Positions 19,657 to 30,817 of a stretch of DNA of 64,000 nt are shown piece after piece (position 1 is the stretch's first letter; every line of letters begins with the position of its first letter). The position numbers and the translations under genes are program-made. Source of the DNA: Mikania micrantha. Taxonomy: Eukaryota > Streptophyta > Magnoliopsida > Asterales > Asteraceae. Below the pieces are notes generated by a model. It did not search any database. It saw nothing but the letters and a program-made list of their open reading frames with translations, and was not told the DNA's origin. Location: NCBI GenBank assembly GCA_009363875.1, contig CM018696.1:14527975-14591974 (forward strand). The letters run 5' to 3'.

Positions 19657-20802
19657 TGAGCAAACTACGATTTAAGTATACGTGGTTTACTCAAAATATC
19701 AACTTTTGACCTTGTAGATATTTGCACTTTGTGTTCGTGTCGTTTCTAATTTGTTCCAATTGAGTCTCTCCCGCTTAACTTCGTTTATTTTACGTTTGTC
19801 ATCTAAACAAACTGACATTTATACCCCAGGGATTCATTCTAATGCTTTGAAATGTTCTTAAAATAAACGGTAATTTACGTTCATGTGGTTTACTCAAAAT
19901 ATCAACTTTCGTCCCTAGACTTTAGCATTGTATTTTAAAAACTCACTTTCAATATTCTCAAGTATTTTTAGCAAACACGAGCGCATACGAGACCACGGTT
20001 TATTCGGGTTCGTGTTCCGATCGTCAGGTTGTAAATCGCCAATTTTTGTTAACTATATATAAATTTTTCTGGTTACGTATTTGCAAAAGTTGAACGCTAT
20101 TATTTAACACGTTAATTGCGTGAAACGTTAGAACCTGAGCTTAGAGCTTTTCACGTTTTATCTATGCTCGGTTATGAGACCACAATTTATTCGGATTCAA
20201 GCTCCGATCGCTAGGTTGCAAATCACTAATGTTCGTTAACTATATATAAATTCTTTGTGTCGTTACGAGTTCACACAAGGTGCACGTTATTATTTAACGC
20301 GTTAATTGAGTGAAACGCTACAACCCGAGCTTAGAACTTTTCTCGCTATTATCTAAGCTCGGGTTGTAACGTTCCGCGCAATCAACACGTTAAATAATCA
20401 TGAACATTTGCGATTTCAATGTGATGATTGGAACTCGAATCCGAATAAACAGTGGTCTCGTATGCGCTCGTAAATACTTAAAATAGTTGAGAATAATGAA
20501 AGTGAGTTTTAAAAATGCGATGCTAAAGGCCAGGGACGAAAGTTGATATTTTGAATAAACCACATGGACACAAATTGCATCTTACCTTAAGGAGTTGTCA
20601 TGTTTTAAAGCACTAGAATGAGTCTGTGGGGGTATAAACGTCTTTTTGTCTAACCGTCAGACGGAAAGTAGACGAAGTTAGGCGGGAGGGACTTAGTTGG
20701 AATATATTAGAAATGACAGGGACATAAAGTGCAAAATTTCAGCAGCAGGGACAAATGTTGATATTATGAGTAAGCAACATGGACGCAAATTACAGTTTAT
20801 CC
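19657..20802. mobile_element. Long foldback element, about 1.15 kb
   Basis: The left arm contains TGGTTTACTCAAAATATCAA, GAGCGCATACGAGACCAC and CGTTAATTGCGTGAAACG; the right arm carries the same blocks inverted (GTGGTCTCGTATGCGCTCG, ATATTTTGAATAAACCACAT). The arms fold around a centre near 20340, where CTCGGGTTGTAACG mirrors CGCTACAACCCGAG. The left arm also has an internal direct repeat of about 220 bp (19985-20160 and 20170-20340). No transposase is present. Confidence 0.75.
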
Positions 20803-21318
20803 AAAAAAAAATATTATACTCGTTTTAGAAATAAAAAGCGTTACGAATAACAACACTTAGAATATCTAAAATAGAATAGACAACACCAAGATAATTTATG
20901 ATATTGTCACTGTTAGCCCCCTGACTCAACCAAATGCTAACCAGTAAACAAACCAGCTTGACTTATAGTTTGGTTTTAGCAATAGTAGAATATATTTGTC
21001 AGTTAGAAAGAAAGTAATCGTAACCCTTCAACACACACACTGATACACATTTTTGGATAGATTTTCGTTGGTTGGGATTGTAACGATAAATGTAAAGACG
21101 GGGACTATCAAGTTTAAAATGATTTGCGAAATGGTGATGAACGTGTATGATTTTTTTTCTAAAGCGGCATACAACATAATATACCTAGTAAAATTTCACT
21201 ATTGAGTAAGGTCTAAAAGACATAGATGAATACAAAACTTAACCCTACCCTAAAACACACGTATTCAAAAGTGTCAGTATTCAAAATTACATACCACCCA
21301 TTTATACTCAGATGTATT
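20803..21318. other. Intergenic sequence without recognised feature
   Basis: AT-rich, no long open frame and no repeat structure that I can identify. Confidence 0.5.
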
Positions 21319-22283
21319 TAGGCCTGTTCACGAGCTGAGCCGAACCGAATCGAGCGAGTGTATGCTCGTGCTCTATTCATTTACAAACCGAGCGGCTCGG
21401 CTTGGTTCGGATTTGCAAAATCGAGCCAAATGTTGTTGCTTGGCTCGTTTTAAAACCGAGCCGCTCGGCTTGGTTCGGTTTGGCTCGGTTTTATCATAAA
21501 ATTTATTGCGAACCGGTCATCAGTTTATTTTCGCTTCGTTTTTTTCCAAAACATTTGGTTGGCAGTTTCAAAAATTTGAAGCCATAATGAACGGTTTGGC
21601 TTGTGGTTTTCACTAAAAAAACCGGCCGTTAAAAACCCGAACTGGACTTTATGATACACACATATTAAACATATAGATAGATAAGTTTATTGATTTAGAC
21701 ATCGTTGATACACACGCATATATTTGGGCTTACAATGCAGGTAATGAATCTCAAATAACAAAACGATTTGTTTTTATTTTTAATAGGTCAAATATTTCAA
21801 ACCTAAAATGCCCAAACTCTAAACCAAACCGTTTAGCAGTTTGGTTTGGTTTTAATTCTTAATTGTTTGGTTTTGATTATTATTACTAAAAAACCATTAA
21901 TAACGGTTAGGTTTATGATTTTATTCAAAAACTATAAAACCGGTCCGTAAATACCCCTAATACGAAAGCATAAAAAAAAATTAAAATGTTTGAATAGTTC
22001 ATAAACATCATTATACATTAGTTAGAATACACCAACATCATTCATCTTTAAGAACTTGAAACATGTTAGTGTTATTAAAAATTTATATATATGTATAATT
22101 TAGTTATATTAAACGAGCCAAACGAGCGAGCCAAATGAGCGGGCTCGTGCTCGGCTCGTTTTGAAACAGAACCGAGCGTGCTCGGCTCGTTTAAAACCGA
22201 GCGAAATTCGAACAAGCTTTTTACGATCTTTTTACGAGCGAGTATCGAACGAGCGTCGAGTGACGAACATTTTGAACGGCACT
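21319..22283. mobile_element. Non-autonomous DNA element, 965 bp, with 9-bp target duplication
   Basis: AGATGTATT lies on both sides (21310-21318, 22284-22292). The ends read TAGGCCTGTTCACGAGC and inverted GAACGGC/GAGC-type sequence, and the interior is full of GAGCCGAACCGAGCGAGC-type inverted words. A 9-bp duplication suggests a Mutator-related origin; the termini do not settle the superfamily. No coding frame. Confidence 0.65.
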
Positions 22284-22693
22284 AGATGTATTCAAAGACG
22301 TTAATCGGTTAATGAGTTTTTAGGCAAGCAAAAGTTTATTGATCCAACATTTTCATATTACAAGTATGAATAAACATAATGTCCTTGTTCATTTAATAAT
22401 AAGTTGAAAAGACTTTATGTTGATAAAAAAAGAACTCAATTTCATCATGTACGAAACCCCAATCCAGCTTTCATGGATCGTTGGAGTCTCACATGCTTCA
22501 TCGATGAATTAAAACTTGTTTTTCTTGGTTGTACCATTTTTTTCACAATGGTTGATGATCCATTACTACTATTTTTTTTTCGGCTTGATACGATACTCAA
22601 CACGAGATTTTAATCGTCTACTCGGATTTAATGTTCTGAGCCATGTGTTCAAGCTTACCCCGAAAGAAACCTCAGTACTGAGCAAACTAGGGG

Positions 22694-23186
22694 CAGTGGC
22701 GGACCTAGGAATTTTTTTTATGGGGGTCGGAAATTTTGTCAAGATAATTATTTGTCGTTAAATTTTTTTATTGGACCAATTCGAACAAGGTAGGGTCGGA
22801 TCACCCAAAAAATGATGGAACTAAATTAAATCACAAATACATAATAAAAGTAAACTAAATCATCCGGTTAATTAGGATGACTGACGATGTGATAAAATAG
22901 GTTTTCCTTCGGCAGAATTCGAATGAATACTATTTAAATCAACAAATTTAAAATTCAACTAAGCTTTATTTTGAAAAATTGTTCCATATTGCGTTATTTG
23001 GGTACCATTTTATAAGCATTGTTTTTAAAATGGTTTTAGAATGAGCTTTATTGGGGCTGTCAAATTTTTATGGGGGTCGGAAGCCAGTTTAGGGGTTGGT
23101 CGAGATCGAATCCTATATATAACGTTAAAAATAGAAAATTCATGGGGTCGGTCGACCCCCATCCCTACAAGGTGGGTACGCCCCTG
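22694..23186. mobile_element. hAT element, 493 bp, CAGTGGCGGACC family
   Basis: The left end is CAGTGGCGGACCTAGG with TATGGGGGTCGG inside; the right end is GTCGGTCGACCCCCAT then GTACGCCCCTG. It is flanked by ACTAGGGG and ACTAGAGG, an 8-bp target duplication with one mismatch. Non-coding. Confidence 0.88.
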
Positions 23187-23311
23187 ACTAGAGGGTACAT
23201 AAAACCAACCCAAAAACTGAAGAATCCAACTCAAAAAAACCTATCCCAAATAGAAACCGACGGGTTTGGTGTAAGTTTTCTAAAAACCGAAAGTTTTGGT
23301 TTGGTTTGACC

Positions 23312-24040
23312 CAGTGGTGGATGTACCTATATGGGAATGGGTTCACAGGAACCCACTGAGCTTCGAATCGTAAGTAGGAATTTTTTTTTTGAAAGAGTTA
23401 AACAATAGAGTGAAACCATTAATATTTTAGGGATGAATCATGAGATGAACACATTAAGATTTTTAAGAGTGAATTCTTAATATAACTTTCACATATTTTT
23501 GTCAACTTGATTGAGACAAGTGATCTTTGTTAGAAAATCTTGATAATCGATGATTAAGTTTCTATACGATCGTGTTAAAATTATTTTCCGGTCATATAAA
23601 CTTAGCAAGCAAAATGGTAGATATTAATAGTTAAACTCTCGGATCAAGTTAATATTGGTCATACAAACTTAGCAAATTTCGTTTCGGTTTCGGGGCGTTG
23701 CCCAGAACCCTACAACTAGCGTTGCCCTCTTGACCCATGCCTGCTGAATGGCCAGCAGGACCGCCACCTTGGACCACACAAGGACGCGTGACCCCCTTGA
23801 CTCCCGCTTGGTTTAGAGCTCAGAAATCTTAAACGAAAATGTACTATGTACCTTCGAACTCTTTAATGACGACGTTTTGTAATTTTAATCTTTGACTTAA
23901 TATATCGCACTGTTATTACGTAAAGAGCATTACAAGACCCAAACCGTCAACCCGACCCTGAAATTTTTATGTCCTGTAATATTTAATTAAAAAGTCGGAA
24001 AATGGTGAACCCACTGCAAAAAATCCTGGATCCGCCACTG
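23312..24040. mobile_element. hAT element, 729 bp, CAGTGGTGGATG...CATCCGCCACTG-like ends
   Basis: It starts CAGTGGTGGATGTACC and ends GGATCCGCCACTG, with GTTTGACC and GTTTGACA as 8-bp flanks. Internal GAACCCACTGAGCTTCG and GTGAACCCACTG are typical of this hAT family. It has inserted into a GGTTTTGGTTTG-rich element. No transposase frame. Confidence 0.85.
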
Positions 24041-24352
24041 GTTTGACATTAAAGAAAAACCGAAAAAACCAAATATATGTGTATATATGCATATATATAT
24101 ATATATATTACCTTTCAAAAATTTCAACAATTTATAAACCGTCTATTTTTATTTTCTTATTGCTTGATATCCAAAGTCAAATAAAAATCATATATTTTAT
24201 TATTATTATTGGCTTAGGATATAAAAAACACGTATGATTTTTACTAAAGTTAAATATTTTTGTATATATTTTTAAATATTAAGTAGTGTTGTACAAAAAA
24301 TATTTTTAGTACAAATATAATATTTAAGTTTGTTTTTTATAATCATAATTTA

Positions 24353-24600
24353 AGGCCTAAGCAGAAAAAACCGAACCCAAATGGGTTTTGAAAAGATAAA
24401 AGCCGAAAAACAAATATAATATTTTAGTTTGTTTTTTATACTCATAATTTGAGGCCTAAGCAGAAAAAACCGAATCCAAATGGGTTTTGAAAAGATAAAA
24501 GCCGAAAAAAACCGAATCCAAACGGGTTCTGAAAAGATAAAAGCCGAAAAAACCGAACTCAAACGGGTTTAAAAACCGAAATTTCGGTTTTGAGCTTGAA
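24353..24600. repeat. Tandem repeat with unit of about 42 bp
   Basis: Four copies of a unit containing CCGAATCCAAATGGGTTTTG and AAAAGATAAAAGCCGAAAA follow one another, and the first two are separated by a duplicated TTTAGTTTGTTTTTTATA spacer. The open frame on the minus strand is a product of the repeat. The block ends at GCACACCCCTAG (24634), the end of a dispersed element that also contains 23187-23311. Confidence 0.75.
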
Positions 24601-25194
24601 CTAAGCAAAAAAAACGACCCATGCACACCCCTAGAATAAACATTATAAGCCCATTACTACTATCTAAGCTTGATCTTTCATATGATAAGATTTCAACTGT
24701 CCTAATTGTTTACCTTTAAGTTGAACTTATCGATAAAATGAAACCGATATCGTGATAAAAATTCTAACCAAGACTTATAAAGTTAAAATTCAATGCTTTA
24801 GCCTTTAGCCGTAAACCAATTGGATTAACTTTCAAATCTTTAGCCGTACCCTAATTCGAGTTTGATTAAATAACGTTGAGACGGTGACACAATTTTAGAA
24901 AAATATAAAACTCTAAAGATAAAGTAAATGACGACTGACATGTGAAAGCGTGAAACGTCACGTTTCTTAAATAAAATATTATAAACTAATGCTCGATTTT
25001 TTTTTGAACGACTAATTTTTGGATCACTAACAGATCACTGCATCATCATTGTGTTATTAGCATTATCACCCGATCATACCTTTCACTAAGTCATCAGTTA
25101 TGAAAGAAACTCAATACTTTAAAAAAAACCACTTTATTGAATTTAAACTCAGGACTATTTGGTTCCTTAGCTTATCTCTGCATTTATGCTCGAT

Positions 25195-25414
25195 TTTTTT
25201 TGAACGACCAACCAATCAACTGTCGGGTACTCCGTACGCGGTCCCCCAATGGCTAAATGATGCCCAGGCTGACCACTAGTCCAGACGTACGGAACCCATA
25301 GCTCACCAGCAACCAATTCCCGGAAAAAACTCGGCCCACGCACCCGCCCAAAGGCACGAAGATGAAAGGCCGGTAAAACCGGGTGGGATCAAGAGTCGAA
25401 TCCATGACCTGAGT
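25195..25414 (-). repeat. Possible tRNA-derived SINE fragment
   Basis: On the minus strand, GGTCATGGATTCGACTC resembles a Pol III B box, followed by GATCCCACCCGG-type body sequence. The sequence resumes at 26303 after two insertions. No clear A box or poly-A tail is seen. 24640-25194 shows nothing recognisable. Confidence 0.35.
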
Positions 25415-26120
25415 AGGGATGGCAATGGGCCAGGTTTGGGACGGGTTTGAGTAATCCCAGTCCCATACCCATTTATAAAAGTATGTCCCATACCCGTCCT
25501 AAATCTCATCGGGTATCTATCGGGTATTTACCCGTCGGGTATCCCGGCGGGTTTAGCTAAATATATTCGTTGAGAATAACTGGCTTAAAAAACGTCTGGT
25601 ATCGGGTAACTAATAATAAATTTATTTTTTTATAACAAAAAACTATATGTTAAATATGCCAAGAACAATCTACTAATATATCAAATAACATGAAATTTCA
25701 AAATGTTATAAGTTGATTATCATTGTTCAAGATAAACAAAAAAATAACAATTATTAACAAAATGGTTCAAAAAAGCTTTTGTAGTTGCCACAAAAAAAAA
25801 CAAAGATAAAAAAAGAAACAAATTATATGAACAATTTTAAAGTTCAAAAGGATTAAAAAAGAAACAAATTCTATTAATTCAAATGTATATAAATGATATT
25901 TATGATCGGGTACACGGGACGGGTAAACGAGTATATATAATCGGGTAATCGGGCCTGGTAAACGAGTATATGAACAAATCCCAAGCCCGTCCCATACCCG
26001 CGAAAATTTTTAAAATTAATCCCATACCCGGCCCAATACCCATCGGGTTTGGGAATACCTCGTCCCATATGTAGCGGGTTTCGGGTAAACCCGTCGGGCT
26101 CGGGTTTTTTGTCATCCCTA
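25415..26120. mobile_element. DNA element with AGGGATGGCAA / TTGTCATCCCT ends
   Basis: The ends are inverted repeats (AGGGATGGCAATGGGCC on the left, TTTTTTGTCATCCCTA on the right). GACCTGAGT flanks both sides (25406-25414, 26121-26129), giving an 8-9-bp target duplication. The interior is rich in CCCATACCCG / CGGGTATGGG words. Non-coding. Confidence 0.75.
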
Positions 26121-26129
26121 GACCTGAGT

Positions 26130-26302
26130 CAGTGGCGGAGCTTGACCGAAACTTCAGGGGGGCGAAATAATTTTTTTTTCCCAGATAGGGCGAAATAAAG
26201 ATTTTTAAAAAATTTTACACTACGTATCGGAAAATATACACTACTACACGAAAAAACAGAGGGGCGGCAGCCACCCTTAGCCCCCACTAAGATACGTACC
26301 TG
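26130..26302. mobile_element. hAT MITE, 173 bp
   Basis: CAGTGGCGGAGCTTGACC starts it, and the right end is TACGTACCTG. ACCTGAGT is duplicated on both sides (26122-26129, 26303-26310). It has landed in the target duplication left by the element at 25415-26120. Confidence 0.85.
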
Positions 26303-26487
26303 ACCTGAGTCTTCAATCACTTCCTCCCATACCTGCATTTTACCGGTACCACACCACATCATTGGTTGCTCGATTTTAATTAGATCATTTGATTTCGTTG
26401 AAAAGTCAACGTTCAGGAACGGTGTTTCGTTTGGATCCGTCAACAATATGGTAAAAGTTAACAGGACCAATGCTATAGTTTCTTTGC

Positions 26488-26717
26488 CGATTCGTATTTA
26501 AAGCCCGTTTACGTTATCAACAAGTTGCTATTTTTTAAGTTTTAATCCAGTTTATTGACTTATTCCCTCCCTCTGTCTCTCCGCAACCATTCTACTCAAC
26601 TGTAATCGCCGGCGGTCTTCCGGTGTAACTCCGGTCAATTACATCTCTCGCAGATATAGACACAAGCTAGGGAACACGAGGAACTGTGATCGGAGCATTA
26701 ACAACGGAAATCACCTT
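26488..26717 (+). promoter_or_regulatory. Candidate core promoter and 5' leader of the receptor kinase
   Basis: TATTTAAA at about 26495-26502 lies 216 bp before the ATG, and a CT-rich leader (CCCTCCCTCTGTCTCTCC) follows. Both are common near plant transcription starts. The call rests on position and composition only. Confidence 0.35.
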
Positions 26718-29700
26718 ATGGAGTCATCTCGATCGATGATGCCGGATTTCAAGTTCTTCATGTTTATTTTGTTTTTATCGACGAGTTTTAATGGTTATAG
26801 ATCCGACGCTCAACCTTTGCCTGATGCAGAAGGTACAGTGCTACTCAATTTGATCTCAATCTCTCTCTGTCTTCGTCATTTTCTTATATTGTTGTTTATC
26901 GTTTTGTTCATCAGATTTTGGTTATGATTGTTTATATGGATTTGATTTTCCTTTTGAAATTGGAGTAAAATCGGTTATCACTGATGATACTTTCGCTTAT
27001 TAACTTCGGAAATGACATTCACATAACCGACTTTTTTTTGGAGGTTTTAACAACTACTGTCAATTGAATGTAAATTAAGTTTGAGAATATGATGATGATG
27101 ATGCTAGCTACTGCGGAAAGTTACTGAAATCTTGTTAATTGATTTATTTCTTGACTGCCTCAAAATTGTTGCGAAGATTCGATCAAACACTTATTTTATA
27201 GATTAATGTTAAATCATCACTCAAGCTTGTATGAGGGATCAAACTATGTTGTCATATATGGTAGGTGAGATTAGAGGGCGAGGGAATTTCGGAGAACACG
27301 GGCGTACGACGCCCCCTTTATACAACCCGTGTACCTATACAACTTGTAAATACCTATACGATCCGTATAAGTAGAGAGGGATGTTAAGTTATGATCAAAT
27401 ATAACACCCCTTAATTTATTCACGATAATCTTTGTTGTTCTCAAAGTCTACTGTAGTCTGTAGATGGTAATACTCCGTATATTATTGTACTAGGTTAGTA
27501 TGGTTGAATAAAAAATTTGTAAGTATTCAATAATATAACTTTAAAAATTGTAAATGATTTTCTGTTTTAAAATACGATCAGTATTACATAATAAATAAGA
27601 TAATAATATTGCATTTTAAATAATTCCTTTACAAAGTTTGGTTTCTAAACATCTCATTTTAAAAAAGTTGTTTTAAAAAAGTATCATTATTTTTTTACAA
27701 AATAATAGGATGTTATATTTTATTATTAAACAAGTTGATAAAGAAAAAAATAAATAGTTAATCATAATGACTTATAAATTATAAAAAGATATAATGAATT
27801 ATAAATTTTGAGAAAATTTCATATTTATAATAATTTATTTTTTTAAAAGTGTGCTTTTTAATATTATAATATTTTTATTATATTAAGAATTCCTTTTTAA
27901 TTATAAATGTATATATAATATAATTGGTATTTAATATTATTATGTAACGTATTTTTTAATATTAAGAACTTTTTTTAATTGAAAAATGTATAAATAATAT
28001 ATAATTATATAATTAGTATTTAATAAATTTGTGTATTCATTAGGAGAGAGAAGCGAGAAAAGTATTATAGAGATACTTTAGATTTGTGACAAATATCCGT
28101 CAGTTATTTTGATTTATAATAGATATGTTGATTAATAATAATATAATCCGTTGTACGAAGTCAAGTTTTTTATATATTATTTTAGACTTGATGAATGGGC
28201 CTTTTTCATTACAACTTGCGTCCGTATTGAATGTGAATGCCAAAATTATTAATTTGAGATAACGTGTTTCCTTTCCCATGTCAGCTTGATATGGCCCCCT
28301 GTATCTTATTTCCTTCCTGTTGACTTTTGAAGAATCGATTTTTAAATCAGAATTTTAAATGAGTTACATTATCATTGTCTTTTTTGTATTCATGTTTTTT
28401 GACTTTTTCTCACGCTTTTTGCACCCTTTGTACATTTCGTATAATATATACGAGACATATAAATGATAATCATTTTTTTCAGAATTTTTTAGCGCCAATG
28501 ATTGCTTTTATACGTCTTGTATAGGCATATATGAGGCGTATAGGTCATATACGAGGTATACGAGACCAATCATTGTTGTATCAGTAGGTGTCAGCAGGGG
28601 CGGATCTACTTAGGGTGATACGGGTTCACCGGAACCCACCGTGATTCGAAATGTTAGTAGGAAAAAAATTTTTTTAAAGGGTTAAACAATATGGTGAACC
28701 CATTAGTATTTTGAAGGTGAATCCCATGTAAATAATTTACAAATAGTCTAGTGGTAAGAAATCCGGATTTTATCCTGTGGGTCACAAGTTCGAGCCGAGC
28801 CCTTTTCGAGCGAGCCTCGAGCCACGAGCTTTTTGAACAGCCCTAAACTGGTGCGTGTATTCTTTGATAGAAGTTTGACCATGTTTTGTTGACTTTGGCC
28901 GGTCGACTATGCATTTAAGGCTGAATGGATATGGGTGTTGAATTGGTCAGCCATGCAAATAGTTGAGTGTTTTCTTTCTTGCCTGTCAGAATCGACTAGG
29001 GCCTAGGGGTGTTCAATTGGCCAGATAACGGTCTATTGAGGTTATTTGGATATGAAAATTTTAAAACCTTATCCGAAACCCGACCCGACCCGATCCGAAT
29101 TCGAAATATTTCAATCCGATCCGAATACGGAATAACCCGAAAAACCCAAATAAACTTATTTTTTCATCTGAATAATCTAACAACCCGAATAACCCGAAAA
29201 AATAGGGTTTATTTGGATTGAATTCGGAAATCCGATCCGAATCTATCTGAATATCCGAATCTTTAATTTGGATCGGATTTTTCGGGTTTCGGATACGGTT
29301 CGGATTTCGTATTCTTTGAACACCCCTCACATATATTGTTGGTTCCTGGTCCCTGTCACGTGAGGTCTAATTGAACAAATGAACTTCTGGGAAAACTTTT
29401 CCATTGGATGCATCTTAACGTGTTGAACTTTAAAGATCATATCTTGGAAGTTTTTTTTATCTGATTTGGTATAAAATCGACCAATAAAATTAAATCTTAT
29501 TATGACAGTATCGGAAAAAAAAAAAGGTTTTTGGAGCCCGGGGTTTTAGGTTAGAGCAACCTCTCTTTCCGTGAGATAGAGGTAAGGTTTGCTTTCATGG
29601 CATCCTCCCAACCATGGGTAGTTTGAAGAGCCTAAGTCAAATACATAAATTGAGGTCTTTTTCGTAAATAATTTTTTGCTTACAATAAATAATTGTGGTT

Positions 29701-30783
29701 CAAAAATTCTAAAGCACATAAAAATTTGTTAATTTGTCTCTATCTTCATAAGTTTACTCATTGATAAAACATTGTTGCCCTTAAATTCTAAAACTAAAAA
29801 ATATATTGATTTGTCTCTTACTAAATAAGTTTACTCATTTATTAATTATCATCCATAATAAGAGTTAGACCAATAATAATCATAATTTTCCATTAAAAGC
29901 AACTCTAGGGGCATAGTCAGTAAATATAGGCACTTGATTATAAGTTTTGATTAATTATGTTAGTAGGATTGCCATAGGAACGTAAGTAAAATTTGGGATT
30001 ATCTTTGGTCAAATTATTAGTATGGATTATTATGAGTCAATAAGGCGTCATTTGGATTTTGAAAATCTAATTTATTTAAAGGAAATACATGTAAACAATA
30101 ATGAATATAAACACATAATACTAGAAATGCAATACTTACTTGGTGGTGATATTTTACAAACTCTGCCCCTCTTTGTTAATAGGCTTGATACTTTATTTTA
30201 CTATTAGAAAGTTTGTCTAAACCTTTTATTTGTAATATTAATAGAAAATTTATGCCAACACCAAACAAAGGTGAAACAAAAACGAGCAAGGTGAGATCAC
30301 TTTGAACAAGAAATAATCCTAAGTAAACTTTCTCTATTGAGAATATGAGAGGGCTCTTTATTTGTCTATATCCAACACAACAAAACAAATAATCTGGATG
30401 GTGAGAGCCCAAAAATTTGGGGGCTCTAGGCCCTTACCTAAGGTTTCTTAATAATCTGGATGGTGAGAGCCCAAAAATTTGTCTATATACAATGGACACA
30501 TTTGTACTCTTCAAACGTATACAATTGTATGAGAATATGAGACTAATTTGTCTCTTCAATTTACCAATTTGAGTTTTAGTTTTAGATTTATAAAATGGGT
30601 TATAATTAATTGCGAATTATATTAAAGACTAAAAGTGTTAATTGACTAACTATAATTGGGCTTTATTATAACCAATTTAAATTGAATTATTTGGGATTTT
30701 GGGTATTTGTTTAATTTTAATAATTTGAGATTAATCTTTTGAAAGACCGTGAATTTTTTCATGGGGGTCGTTCAAGATCAAAT

Positions 30784-30817
<34 letters not shown>

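Noticed and set aside
26718..26927. Stand-alone 69-residue protein
   Set aside because: The first 38 codons are exon 1 (signal peptide) of the receptor kinase and the rest is intron read-through.
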